Source of the DNA: Periconia sp. R9002
Taxonomy: Eukaryota; Ascomycota; Dothideomycetes; Pleosporales; Periconiaceae
DNA length: 64,000 nucleotides
NCBI GenBank assembly: GCA_023627715.1
Contig: JAMAHW010000030.1
Span: 186,001 to 250,000 of the forward strand
Direction of reading: 5' to 3'
Positions within the stretch are counted from its first letter, which is position 1. Every line of letters begins with the position of its first letter. The translations under genes were made by a program, and so were the position numbers. The notes below the pieces were generated by a model. The model was not told the origin of the DNA, made no database searches, and was given only the letters and a program-made list of their open reading frames with translations. Positions 1-12,338 of the stretch are shown here, piece after piece.

Positions 1-944
1 GGCCGACTACCGTACGCGCAAGGAAACTTACACGAGTCCCATTAGCAAGACGTGGATCAGTGAGTTCTCCTGCTCTTCTTCCTCCCTTCTGTTCAATTCT
101 ATCTTGTAAAGTCCACGATGCGCGCGACCATAGAAGAAGGAGAGACTATCCAAGCCAATCTCGAATCTGGAATGGACAAGATGAATGGAATCAGGAGCTG
201 AAGCTGACCACTGTGATTCCTTAGTCGTCCTCGTCTTCGCTCTCTGTGGCGGCGTTATCTTCGAAGTCCTCAAGCTCTTCTTCTAAGCGATGCGCGCGAA
301 TCCTTTACTTGCTCTGCGATTCCCATCCTCCTGCGATCTTCCATATCCCGATACCTGATGGACTTTTCTATTCTCGGGAACACAACAAGGGATTGCTATC
401 TCATGTTTGATCTGGCCAAACCTCCCTCGTCCACCCGTACGCGGAAAAGAATACGATGTGACATCAGTGCATACCTGTGAAATGAGCGCTGGATGACGAC
501 GAGCGGGTGGGATGGATTGCTTCCCCCTATCTTCTTCCAAAGTCTCTCCGATTTTTTTTTCTTTCCTTTTCCCCTAGATTTCTTTCTTACATGGCGTTAA
601 AGCACTGGCGTTTCCTTCTTTCCTACTTCCCTTTTCTGGTCCTTCCAAGGTCATTCTTGTTTCTGATCTATATGTGGTTGTGGGTGTGGGTGGCACGAAG
701 ACTGCGGCAAAACGGCCAAGCCATCAACGTGCCAAATGAGAGGAAAAGTGTGTGTCTGTACGTGACCGCTAGGACAGGATATTCCGGACTATTGGGTCTG
801 TGGAAAATGAGACAGAAGCAAAAAAGAAATCACCAACCAAAAGCATGGGAACCAAGCGTGAAACCAAGAGTCTACTAATACACCCTGCAGTACTTGCTTA
901 TTTCTCTACTTCATTACATGCCAGCCCATCACGCCGATGTGCAA
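1..944. other. Left-edge intergenic stretch, no certain gene
   Basis: No reading frame here has a recognisable domain. One weak coding signal lies on the minus strand at about 212-292: a frame reading LEEELEDFEDN and then an acidic SEDEDD tail before a TAA stop, which resembles the acidic C-terminus of a nuclear or cytosolic protein. The frame is closed just upstream and I find no convincing splice acceptor, so I do not call a gene. The remainder is the presumed 3' flank of the CorA-like gene, rich in pyrimidine tracts. Confidence 0.4.
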
Positions 945-3900
945 TCATCGAAAAACTTCAGACACCCCCAACCCCCTCCGTCTCGTCTCCAACTTACCCA
1001 CCCCTTTCCGCCTCCCCTGCTTATTCGCCGGCTTAACCTGGACAACCGTCCCCCGTCTCGCAACCTTACGCTCCGGTACCACCTCCTCCCCAACAAACCC
1101 TTCCTTACCTTCCCAATCCTCCACATCCCTCCCTCCCCTCCTCCTCCTCTCCTCGGCCCTCCCACGCCCCTTAGCACCACCACCACCACCCCTCCTCTTC
1201 CTCCCTTCCACCCACCTCCCCAACCGCTCCACCTTCCCCCCAACATCCCCAAACGCCACCACCAGCGAAACCGCCCCAATCACAGCCGTAGTCGGCAGCG
1301 CGACCGCCCAAAAAACCCGCTGATCATACTTGATATCCCTAATATCCGTCGTATTCATCCCAAACAAACCCGCCACAAACGACAGCGGCAAAAACACAAT
1401 CGTCACAATCGTAAACACCAGAATCGCTTTGCTCTGCCCTTCTTCGGCGATTTCGAGATTGTACCGTAGGACTTGGGCGGTTTTGTTGAGTTGGGTGGTC
1501 AGTGTGGTGAGGTTTTTGGCGCGGGTGTGGTGCAGGGTTGTGTATGCGGTGAAGGTGGGGGATTCGAGGGTGGAGAAGGAGTGCAGGCGGGCGTGGGTTG
1601 TGAGGCGGTGGGTGGAGGGGTTGATGAGGTGTGTGAGGGTGCGGAGGGTGCGGTGTTGGAGGGTTTGGAGGGTGCTGAGGAGGGAGAGTTCTTCTTCGAG
1701 GAGGAAGAGGGAGCGGAAGATGCGTTTGGTGGGGTTTTTGAGGGCGTTGTAGCGCTGTGGGGTGGGGTGGGTTAGCTGGGTGTGTGTGTGAAGAGAAGTG
1801 GTAAGGCGTGAGTGTATGGAATTCGAATTGATCCTCAGAGTATTGCTACCCTAGGTATCGATGCAGGTAGAAAAAACACTTGGTAACGTCCTCGGCCAGG
1901 ACGGGCACACAGGCAACTGTTTGTGGGGGGGGAGGGGGGGGTGTATAATACGTACTAGGGTGGAGAGGTGATCTCTATAGAGATCCTCGACCGATCTATC
2001 ATTATGAATCTTCCTCGTACAGAGAAAAACCAAAACCAACAACACCGTTTCTTCCGGCGGACTCGGCTTATACTCAATAATCTTCGCGCCGTCAGGCGAC
2101 CCCGTATGCGCCATGAGCAGCAATTCATCCTGCGCCTTCGAAAGCTGCCGATCCGCCGCAACCCCATAATACTCCGCCAGCGCGAGATTATCCCGTATCT
2201 CCATCGACGACGTCCACACCGACAGCGCCTCGTGCTCGCGCACATACCGCACCGCGTACGGCGCCGTGTAGACGAACTGGAAGATCTTCATGGCGGCTTT
2301 GACGAGGGCGGAGGGGAGGAGGTATTTCGGGTCCTTTTCATCGTGTTCGTTGGCGACGCTGTTGCGGATCTCGATGGATTTGACGAGGAGCTTCGAGGTG
2401 CGGTGGTGTAGGGCTTGCACGAGCTTGAGCATTTCGGCGTTTTTGTCTTCGACGTCGGAGCCGCTTGTGGAGACGAGGAAGTGGTTTAGGCGACGCCGCT
2501 GGGTTGTGGTTATTACCGTGCTGGTTTGGTTGTCGTGGAAGTGGTGGAGGTGCTTGTACGCGTCGTCGATGTCTGGGTATTGCGTGTTTCGAGAGCATGT
2601 TGGGCATTCGAAAAGGGGGGTGTTGAGGTACGCGATTTCGTTTTTGGTGAAGTAGTCTAGGAAGGGTACGGATTTGACGACGTAGATGAGGGAGGAGGGT
2701 TTGCTTGCTTCTTGCTGTCGATGGGTTTCGTTATCGGTGCAGAGGTTCATGATTGTCTGTAGCTCGTGTTAGTTCTGTTGATCTACTCGGTGTCAGCTGC
2801 GAGTATGCGTACCTCGCTGATAGCATCTAGTGATCCCCAGCACTTTCGCAAGAGTGGATCGGGATAGTAGTTGGGCACAAACTGGTCGATCAGTCGCTGT
2901 GCAGTAGACAGGAATGAATCCCGCTCGGAAAGCAGTGTTGACAGCTGCCATTGTATGACGCGTCGTTGCGAAGTGTTTGCCGGCACCTTCTCTTTACCTT
3001 CAGCTGGGCCGGCGGTGGCCCCCATTATGTTCGGTTGTCTATCGTTTGGAGCATCTCGTTGGAATAGTTTCTGGAAAAACGCAAGCTCATCTTTGATGTC
3101 AAGTAACGCCGTGTGTGGTTCGTTCTTGGGTGACGACGCACCGGTAGTGGCAACGCCGGTTTTGGAGGTCAAGTTGATGAAACTGAGCTCTGGTGCCTTC
3201 ATAAATGCTCTTCCCGATCTGTATGCACTCATAAAAGGGTGCTGGGAGCCAACTGGGATGTCACCACTTTCAGTTTTGAGTTTGACGATGTATTTGGTTA
3301 TCGCTGATAATGTGAGTTGAGTCAAGTCCTCTTCGTTTCGGCGAGGAGCAGGTTCTGATCCTTGAGCCCCTACAGTCTTGAATGCGGTCAGTGATATTGC
3401 ATGAGAATCTGCATAATGATGATTATGTAGATGTTACAGTTCATGAAAGAAAGCCACGAACAATGCTTGACTTCGTAGATGCCCAAATGAGAGTAGGGGA
3501 AGCTTGACTAGGGGGCAATATCACTTACGGTATCATCACTTTCACTTGGTACTGTGGTAGGCCACGCAAGGAAAGGCGGGACCTTCAAATTTGCCTTAAG
3601 ATTCTTGTCGTCTGTTGGTGGAGATGGGCCACTCTTGCTTTCCACTACTGTTGCAGTTTTGTGACTCGGCTCCGGATTCATTCGTGGCATCGGATTGTTA
3701 GGTACGAAGCCCGATGACTTTTTCGTTGGGATAGTGAAGCTTTCGCGGATCCTCGAAGATTTTTGTTTGGAGCGAGTCTTTCGCGAAAATGCGTATTCTG
3801 GTTTTTTGTCCGCTCGTTCCTCCACCAAGAGCCTCGAGTTAGTTCGGGCTCGTAGGCGACGGGTGTGCTCAAACAAGATGTCCGTTTCTCTCTGGTCCAT

Positions 3901-6411
3901 TTCTCGGAGAACAATGATATAGTCCGGGTCCATGCGGTCGATTTCGTAAGGAATGTCATAATAAAGTAAAGTATCTAACTCCAAGTGTTTTCGGTGTATC
4001 TTGAGGTATACTGGCTGTCTCTGAGACAATGGGTTGTTGGGAGGCATGCCTGGTGGTATTGTACTTTGTTTGCCTGGATTCAACATAGCTTGGATTTGGT
4101 TTTCTTGAAAACCGAATACGGCCAGTCTTTTTCGCATTTCCGCCTCGAGTTTTGCCTCCTCACCATTCTTTTTCATAGCAGCAAGCTCTTCCTTAATGTC
4201 CTTGATGACTTGTTCCAGATTATTCGCTTCTGAATCCACGGCATTTTTCGTGTCTCGATAGTCTCCAGATTCTTTATTCTCATCCCCGCTCTGGACACTA
4301 GACGGCTTGTCATTACCTATGGTTTCATTTACATCGTTAGTAGATATTGAAGCATTCTCTACTATATAGTCGCGGGGCCTTTCGAGTATTTCTTCGGTAT
4401 CAGACTCAACAGTCGGTCCGAACGTCTCAGCTCCAGTGACTTGGGGGGGCTCTGATGAAGTGATGCGTTCAGTTTGTACTTTAGAGTCTGCAGTGTCATC
4501 GATATCGGGATTGTTCACACCAGCTTGATTTTTAGCTGATGAATGATCGTTAGAGTCTGAGACCACACTCCCAAGAAGCGAGCCGGTATCAAGGTCTTTG
4601 CGGCTTTCTTGCTCGGGGTTTTCTTTCTCATTATGTGTATTTTTGTTGTCTTCTGAACCTTCTCGCATTGACTCCAAAGACCGCGCGTCTCCTGAAAACA
4701 AGTTATTTGATTGTTTGATGGATGCAAGGCAGATACGTACTATGATCAAGGTTTTTATTGCGCGAGATTGTCTCATGGATGGGAAAATGCTTGACTTCAG
4801 AGTCTGGCGGCGGTGGTGGGGGAGTTGGGGGTGCATCTTCAGTGTTTTCGTCCATCTCCAAATCAACTTTTGATGGTCGTCGAAAAATTTTCGGTTTTCT
4901 CTCAAGTTCGCCACTGCTCGTAGGCTGCAATGAAGTTGCCTTATTGACGACATAACCTTGTGAGTTAAGCTTTCGTGTAGAAGCATCTGCCTTTCTGGAA
5001 AGAATCCGGCGATCGTCACTGTTATGCGAATCTCTTGGGTTAGAATTTTCCATAGTAAAATATATATTAGGAGCCAGACAAGTTCTTACCGTTCATCCGG
5101 GCGGACGATGAGAGCCATATCGTTACCTTTGTCATCATCGTCATCAGAACTCAAAGCGCCATACTCAATCAAATTGCTATCGTCCAAAGGCGCTTCAATT
5201 GATTGGTCTTCCCTGAAACTCATCCTAAGAGATACAAAAACCGATCGCTGGGTTTTAAGAATGCCCGGCCACTCATTAGCTTTCAATTCATCTTCTGAGT
5301 CTTCCAAGTGAAAGATGAGGCGGTCGGGATCCATGGGGGCCTCCCCGAGGAATTCATTCTCAATACTTCTCCGTAACTCGAGGAATGTTCCGCATCGTTC
5401 AATCGGCAAATATATGATTCTTTTTTGGACGTCTGTAACCTTCACCAAGCTAGGTCCTTGGGAGCGCAAAGAAGTCTCATCAACAAAATCAATATTCTTC
5501 CCAAAAGCGTCAAAAGAATCAGAAGGTCCACACGTAATGATGATCTTCGAGTCCAATATGAGAGCCCACAGCTGAGGGATACGGAGATACTCGTCAGGCC
5601 CAATACCCTTGAAATCTCGGAACATTTGATGACCATCAGTGCCCGTTGGAGTCTCTTGAGGGTAGGAGTTCTGGAACAGCCCGCGGGTTAAATGCAGTGA
5701 CTCGTCTTTGGGCGCATTGGGAGGCTTCCACTTTCCGATGTCAAGATATGGCAGTGAGACGAAGATGGCCGATAAGTCTAGCGTATCACGGTTGTTTCGA
5801 TCCATCCCATCACAACGAAGCGCTGTTCCAGGCTCGATGTAGCTACCGTACGCAGAGCTCTTTTCATAATCATCATGCACCTTCCGCAACAAGTACATGA
5901 CAACCGGAACAAGCTGGTCATGGTGTTGGAGTACTATGTTGATCACTAATCGCTGTCCTCGTGATTAGAAATTCACTGCGCTTCAGGGTTTGACTTGATA
6001 CCTCAAAATCTTCAAAACGGATGCTATCGGTTTCCAGGTGTCTGTAGAGGTGTATCAGATTTGCAGCAGGTTGTTTGTCAACTAGAGCACTTACACCCAA
6101 CGCTCATGTATCTTTGATCGCGTCTCATTTGTGATCTCTAGTTCCGATTTGGTGATGATGCGTAAATTCACTTCAGCGTCATCTCGGTAAAGAGTGGAGG
6201 CAACAATGTCCAAATATTTTGGTACATAGGTCAGCCTTCCATGAAAATTCGAAGATGTGGTCCGTTTGGCTGTATATATTGTTTGGTGAGAGGCGGCGTT
6301 ATTGATGTCGATTTTCAATATAAATTCGTCGTCGGATCCGATATCCGATCCATAGCTGTCTTCTGATTCAATATCGCTGTAATCGCTGTATTCGCTGGAC
6401 GTGCGGGGCAT
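945..6411 (-). CDS. Large CorA-like (ZntB/CorA family) membrane protein, ~1616 aa
   Basis: Proposed exons on the minus strand are 6411-6095, 6041-6002, 5952-5090, 5033-4741, 4691-3529, 3376-2813, 2756-1956 and 1754-945. All junctions are GT-AG and keep the frame; the acceptor at 3377 is the least certain. The C-terminus has a long helical stretch, a hydrophobic segment (about aa 1461-1477), the GMN signature (aa 1479-1481) and a second hydrophobic segment (about 1493-1515). This is the two-helix plus GMN pore arrangement of CorA Mg2+ channels and ZntB Zn2+ transporters. The tail is basic and Gly/Arg-rich. The first ~1300 residues have no domain I recognise; the start is acidic and Ser/Asp-rich, and a proline run lies near aa 480. 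Many fungal proteins carry this C-terminal module on a long unknown N-terminus, and ion transport is unproven for them. Intron 7 (1755-1955) contains a copy of a dispersed repeat. Confidence 0.82.
1815..1905 (-). repeat. Dispersed ~75 bp repeat, copy I (inside an intron)
   Basis: Read on the minus strand, this stretch shares GGACGTTACC, CTACCTG, TCGATACC and AATACTCTG blocks in the same order with 32655-32742, at about 80% identity by eye. It lies wholly within intron 7 of the CorA-like gene. A single-base loss breaks the frame that in the other copies encodes a VTILC(D/E) peptide. Confidence 0.7.
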
Positions 6412-7131
6412 GGTGGAAGTCTGATGGTCGTGTTGACGTTGTCGGGATGCTAAGAGATATATGTAGTTGAGCTGAACATGTTGATTTCAGCCCCCAACAT
6501 GTGGTTTGAGACTAGCTGACAATGTGCAACGTAAAACACGAGAGCTGATTTTCTCGTGTTTCTCGCTCTGGCCTTCGTAGCCGATTCATCATAGCCGAGT
6601 TGCGGCTCCACCTCAAGCTGCACCAGTTGACCTGGGGCATGTCAAGTGAGCACGTGATAAAACATGCACTCAAATGCTGTAGTGCCAAAACCAGAGCAAG
6701 AGTTATACATATACGCATATAGCAATTTCTAACCTCCCCTATTACGTAATAAAGTACACTATTTATTATGATTGTTAAGTTGAAGATAAAGTATTTTGAA
6801 ATTTTCAATAATTACATGTATGAAGGATAAGTAGGCTAGTGAACACATAGTAGGATGGGTACTGATAGGTTAAATTTTAGTGTAGTTAATGTCGCATAGA
6901 AAATTGTATAATCAATAGGTAGCAGTGAAGTAACCATGTATTCAGGTAGCCAATGCAACTTTCACACGTTTCCGGTTAAAGTGACTATCCTATAAGCAAG
7001 CTGCTCTTCTAGTTGGTGCATTGTCACTACTGTCTTGAAGCGCCTTGAAATCGTCGAAACCTGCTGTCTTCATGCTTTAACACCCCGTTTTGCAAGAAGA
7101 ACACGCTGCTTTTGCACTTAGATTTTAGACC
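6412..7131. other. Divergent promoter region, AT-rich
   Basis: This gap separates the divergently transcribed CorA-like gene and HET gene. It is clearly AT-richer than the genes, especially 6690-6950. A 98-codon minus-strand frame at 6512-6808 has no recognisable features. No repeat or RNA gene was seen. Confidence 0.5.
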
Positions 7132-9717
7132 ATGACACGCTGGCACGTGGATTGCAGAACGCCCGACATATTCGCTGATGGGGATGTTCCGAAATGCCGG
7201 GTCTGCAACCGCTCTCCGTCCATCCCAGATCTTTTACTCAAACAAATGCCCACTAGTGGGTCTTCGCCAGCCAAGCCAGATGAGCCTACTGGCCGATTGA
7301 ACCTACGATGGCCACCCTGCGTCCCTTACAGACGCGATGCCAGCGAGGCTTTGGGCACAGCCTGGCAGCATGACCAAGCAATACAATCTGATTCCGTGGT
7401 CCCGTCAACCGAGCAGTTGTCACCCATCTACGCATATTCCCTCCACCCTAAAGAATTCCGTCTTCTATGTGTTTCCCCAGTGGATGACAACAATTATCCG
7501 GTGCACGTAACAATCGAGACGCATCGTCACAAAGAGTGTCCTGATTATGAGGCAGTCTCTTACTCCTGGGGTGGCGAGGACGGCGACAGCAGACCCTCCC
7601 GGCCTGTCTACATTGGTCCACATTGGGACATCCTGTTCCAGACGCAGAACTGCTGGTCTCTGCTACGATACCTGCGACCACGAAGAGGCCTACGAATGGT
7701 TTGGGTCGACGCAATCTGCATCGATCAGAATAACACAACAGAGCGTGAGGAACAGGTCGCCATGATGCACGCCATTTATCAGCAATGTATTCGGGTTGTA
7801 GTCTATCTTGGAGACGACATCGTACACGCTGGCTTGGAGCGCTACCCGACTCGATACGAACTTCATGAGATTGACAAGATTCCAAGCTTCCATGTTCCTC
7901 TAGTGGATATCCTCCAAAGAAGGTATTTCAGTCGCGTCTGGGTCATACAAGAACTCATCCTTTCTCCATATGTGGTCATACCCATCCACGATGTGGAGTT
8001 CCGGGCAAATCACCTCACAGCTAAATATTTCTCAACAATCGGAGGCTGGAGTTGGGACAACACAGAGGCGCCATGGATGCAGCATGTCTCCAGTGGCTCA
8101 TTTCCCGGAAACAAGCTGATCGATATTTTACGGCAAACATGGAAGTCCAATGCAACCGATCCCCGCGATAAAGTATTTGGGATACTGGGCCTTCTGCAGG
8201 ACCGGGATGTATTAACATCTCGTGCGCTCAAGCCCGACTATTCCATCAGTCTAGCCCACACGCTTATCGGAATCTTCGGCCATCTTCTCATCAACCTAAG
8301 GCACACGGAGGTTTTGTCAAATGCATTGGGAATGGCCGCTTCATCCCCCTATCCTTCATGGATTCCGGAATGGCAGCATTCTTCAATCCTGAGTAAAGCC
8401 ATACACAAGCGGCGGGAACATATTGAAGAACGCCCAGACGATTTTCTTAGCAGAATTGGAGCGTATTCGGGAAAATCTCATGGAGTTGTTATCAGAGCGC
8501 ACCAGCTGAGTGACAGACAGCGTAACTGTATATACGAGATTCCGGAGAAGTTATGGCACTGGAATGCATCAATCAACCCAACAAACGCAGGCCTCACAAT
8601 CAACTTGATCCACGTTTTGGAATTTGCTTCCGTTCCTATAAGGAAACCAAATTATGAAGAGCTAAACGTCTACGAGATCCGGACGGCTTCCTGTGGGCTA
8701 TACATATTCGCCAATGATGTTGGCTTGGACACTGCTATCACCTCTGCATCTTGCCATCTGTTCATTCTTGATGGAGACACGGAAGCAGGCCCCCTGCTCT
8801 TATTTTTGCGACAAGTGAGCTCACCCAGGGTATATAAACTAGTCACCTGTTGGAGCTACGTGGATCTTTGTCTGGTCTCTAACGAACAGCCGCGGGAGCT
8901 TCAAGCCTGGGAGAGCGCAGAAGAGGATGATTTTACGTGGGCCGAGGTGACGCTTTCGGACAACCTGTACTCTCTTATCAGAGATGTGCGTAGGACTTTT
9001 CTTGGAGACCCTTTCCTTGGAGGCCCTGTGCCCCTTAATAATGTTGATCTCGGTTGGAGACAGATGTTCCCAGGAACTAAGTGGAGTAAAAAGGACTTGC
9101 TTCTTACCCTCCAAGGTTTGGCTAATGAGCTAAGGGATGTTAAACCAGGCTTGGTTGAGTCTTACTTGTGTTGTCTTTGCCAAATTGTTCCAGAGTATCA
9201 TCCGAAGCTCAAAGACGGCTGGATTATGTTCAAATTCGACGAGAATCAGTGGCGGACATTAAAGCACACCTATCGGCCAGGAAATGACCGCGTGTCATCG
9301 ACAAGGGGCTTCATGGACAATATCTCCATGGACGAGTGGAGGCCCCTACATTGGCGTTCCCTTCCAACGACAGAGCTTAGGTCCAGATACTTGGACACTT
9401 TCGACTGGGAATGGAGAAAAAACTCTGGTACTAGGTGGTGTACCCTAGATCATAAGGCCATACTCGAGTCATGCCCCACCGGTGTGCGCGTAAGAGCTAA
9501 AGTAGTGGATGTAAAGAACTATATCAGGAAGAGCCGTTTGACCGTTAAATTTCTACGACTGAGTGGGGCTAGACATTTTGTTGATGAGGACGAAATGGCG
9601 ATGATCTTGAGAGGGCCGAGATGGGAGGACTATTTCGTACCCTGTCATTCGTGGCCACAGGTTGTTATTGACGAGTTAGGAGCCGATGGAAACTTTCTTC
9701 AGGTGCAAATTGTGTAG
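7132..9717 (+). CDS. Heterokaryon incompatibility (HET) domain protein, 861 aa
   Basis: This is a single uninterrupted exon. The HET domain (Pfam HET family) begins near aa 139 with YEAVSYSWG. It continues with the hallmark block MVWVDAICIDQNNTTEREEQ (aa 189-208), then VVYLGDD (about 223-229), RYFSRVWVIQELIL (about 265-280) and DPRDKVFGILGL (about 343-354). A short Cys-containing N-terminal segment (FADGDVPKCRVC, aa 14-25) precedes it. The C-terminal half has no domain I recognise. HET-domain proteins in filamentous ascomycetes trigger cell death when genetically different hyphae fuse, and may act in non-self recognition more broadly; a specific partner cannot be read from the sequence. The start is the first Met of the frame and fits the usual N-terminal length. 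HET genes are often polymorphic and lineage-specific, which suits the wide non-coding flanks. Confidence 0.95.
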   Translation: MTRWHVDCRTPDIFADGDVPKCRVCNRSPSIPDLLLKQMPTSGSSPAKPDEPTGRLNLRWPPCVPYRRDASEALGTAWQHDQAIQSDSVVPSTEQLSPIYAYSLHPKEFRLLCVSPVDDNNYPVHVTIETHRHKECPDYEAVSYSWGGEDGDSRPSRPVYIGPHWDILFQTQNCWSLLRYLRPRRGLRMVWVDAICIDQNNTTEREEQVAMMHAIYQQCIRVVVYLGDDIVHAGLERYPTRYELHEIDKIPSFHVPLVDILQRRYFSRVWVIQELILSPYVVIPIHDVEFRANHLTAKYFSTIGGWSWDNTEAPWMQHVSSGSFPGNKLIDILRQTWKSNATDPRDKVFGILGLLQDRDVLTSRALKPDYSISLAHTLIGIFGHLLINLRHTEVLSNALGMAASSPYPSWIPEWQHSSILSKAIHKRREHIEERPDDFLSRIGAYSGKSHGVVIRAHQLSDRQRNCIYEIPEKLWHWNASINPTNAGLTINLIHVLEFASVPIRKPNYEELNVYEIRTASCGLYIFANDVGLDTAITSASCHLFILDGDTEAGPLLLFLRQVSSPRVYKLVTCWSYVDLCLVSNEQPRELQAWESAEEDDFTWAEVTLSDNLYSLIRDVRRTFLGDPFLGGPVPLNNVDLGWRQMFPGTKWSKKDLLLTLQGLANELRDVKPGLVESYLCCLCQIVPEYHPKLKDGWIMFKFDENQWRTLKHTYRPGNDRVSSTRGFMDNISMDEWRPLHWRSLPTTELRSRYLDTFDWEWRKNSGTRWCTLDHKAILESCPTGVRVRAKVVDVKNYIRKSRLTVKFLRLSGARHFVDEDEMAMILRGPRWEDYFVPCHSWPQVVIDELGADGNFLQVQIV

Positions 9718-12338
9718 CTTCGGCAAAAAGATTAAGTTCAGTGATGAAGACAGGCGATACCCTGATGTGTTATCGGCGAGTTAAGGCCGAGCAAACTTGG
9801 TAACAATTGCATGATTGTATGGTTATGGTGTCCTTGGTGTTCATTCATGCCAATAGCCCCAATTTCATTCTTGAACATCAATCAGCCTTTACTCTACTAT
9901 CATTGGCCCTCTCTTAATCGTTGAAATCATCTTCCTTGATGGGGAAGGGGGGTTCTATCTGCAGGCACGATAATCAACCTGGTGGAGCCGATCTAGATGC
10001 TACACATAGTTAGATGAGCTGTACTGTGGCTGAGACATGGTATCGATGGCGAGATATAGTATTCTCTCACCGTAGCTCCCAGCTTCCTCTCGCTCGTCTC
10101 CATCATTTGCACCTCTATGGTAATCTGCTGTATCCAATTATGATGTTATGCATTTCACATTGTGCATCCATGCCACTCAAATCATAATGGCTAAACACTA
10201 ACCCACGGTTCATTGGTAGCTTTATCATATCTTTGTACATAGTTATATGTACGTAGATACGCGGGATCAATGTATTTATGAGTTGTTTTGCTGTATATTC
10301 CGCACCCCTTACTTAGCAGTCTTAAGCATTCGAAAACCATGCTGCATCATTTCCTACATATACAGTACAACATGCAGACTAGCATATAACCTGCTTCACA
10401 CACGTCCAGCCAACCATATGCCTCTCTGCCCTCCCCCACCCAACGCAAAAAAAGAAGCCAAATAAACGCATAAAAAGCTCGCTCCTCTCTCCACAGTCCA
10501 GATTCGAACTGCCGCCCTTCAACCTCCCACCCATAGTAAGCTTATCTAAAAATATACTAAAAAATTACAAAAACAACTGTTGCCCAGAGGGACTTTTCGA
10601 TGTGCTTTGTGCTTTGTGCTGGGGAGAAAGAAATGAAATGTTGTACTTACGAATTATAACCGATAGACCATTTAATCTTAGCCAGACGAGTAGGCTACCT
10701 GTGTTAGTATGAAAGTAGGCTGATTTATCTAATATGTATACTACTTTGAAAAAGAGAGGGGATCAAAAGATAGGTAAGTGAGGGTGGGTAGAGGAGGTGT
10801 GACTGCCTAAAGCGTGCCGAGAGCATGGACGGACTAGTGCCTCAGTGATGGTGAATTGGGAAATCACTACTTGCTGCTGGCTTGTTTACTTCTTTGCTTT
10901 GACTACGATTACTACAGCTACTACGTCCTCCTCCTCTCCCCCCTCTCGATTGCAAGTCGAGCATAGGATTGTACATGCACCCAAGCTACTGCACGCGTAC
11001 TCCTTCACTGCCTGCGTGCACTTCGTCTTGATTGACTGTCTGAGCAACCTACTCTCGCCTCACCTCTTCACATCTCCGCTACCACTCCCCACATTGACAA
11101 GCCTTTCCAAGTACATGCTGTAGAGCAACTTGAAATGCACGTACGGCAAGTCTGCAGGCACTCTTCTTGGTCTTGTCTACGTTGCAAACCCGCCCTCGTC
11201 TTGCCTTACCTAGCCTCGCTACCTCGCCATCATACTCCGCACGCAGAGCACCCTTTCACCCTCAACTCAAAGCAAAAGGCGACCATCCTCTGGCTTTCCA
11301 ATCGGCACGCACGAGTGAAGCAAGTCTCAACCCTCACTAGCGACACACGAGTAGCCATTCACGCCCTTCTCGCTCAAAACCTGCCAACAGCCATCTTCTC
11401 GAGCAAAACGTCGCCCTAATTCTCACTTGACCCGTACACAGAACCCAAAACTACTGCCATCCTCACTTCTCTCAATCCCCACGAGAAAAGATACGTCTTT
11501 CGTCCTTACCTGATCACGCACGAGCAAAAATACGTCGTCGTCCTTCCTTGATCACGCACGAGCAGACACTCTCTCCTCCCTCCGCAAGAATCCACTGAGA
11601 AACTCGACCGTCCAACCGGATAATCGCATCTCCCAAATGAAACACGTCCCTCACGATACCGAAGTTCTTCGTCTCCCCCTCCTCGAGCCTACAATGCCTC
11701 ATCCTCCATGCTCCCCTCAACAAGTCGTATACCCGTCTACGTACCGCACGTCGAGATCCCTCCAACACACCTGACCGAGAAATACATAAGGACAATATAT
11801 TAGGCAATTCCAGTGACATATATTGGGTAACTAGGAATGAGACGACCAGGTAGAGAAGGGAGGTTCGGAAGGTATGCTGTGCCAGACGACGGACCATCCA
11901 TCTGAGTGACAAAGGAGAAAGGAATGAAGTAATTCAACACAATGTTGGGCTTTGTTCGACCAGTTTGGATACTGGAACTTGCGCCAATGAACAATGGGCG
12001 CTCTTTGTGCTTTCCTTCCCGGTGGATCTCTTCTCTTCTTGTTTACAATGTCTGGCCCTCAGCGTCTGCCAGAGTGACGGCATACTATCTACTTTTCTCT
12101 CTTTGTTGTTCTAAAATTCCAAGGAAGGTCTGGTGCAAGATGTGTCTCGATCTCCATGCATGTTCTACAGGGACGATATTTAGAAATGTAATAGATGGGG
12201 TATCTTATTCATTCAAAATGCAGGACGGAGGAAAGGAAGGGGAGGGAACTGTATACCGAACCCAGCTGAATATGCCATACAAAACTGATACATGAGCGTG
12301 CGTGTGTCCTTTTCACAACGCCCACCCATCTCACCCCC
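9718..12338. other. Intergenic gap between HET gene and Zn2Cys6 gene
   Basis: The 2.6 kb hold no reading frame with a recognisable product. The 10200-10760 part is AT-rich. The 11040-11500 part is C-rich, and the 16 nt string TGATCACGCACGAGCA occurs twice (near 11511 and 11551). A minus-strand string resembling a tRNA T-loop near 10505 does not form a paired T-stem, so no tRNA is called. Confidence 0.5.

Noticed and set aside
10490..10560. tRNA gene (GTTCGAATC on the minus strand)
   Set aside because: The T-stem does not pair beyond 3 bp and no acceptor, D or anticodon arms could be drawn.
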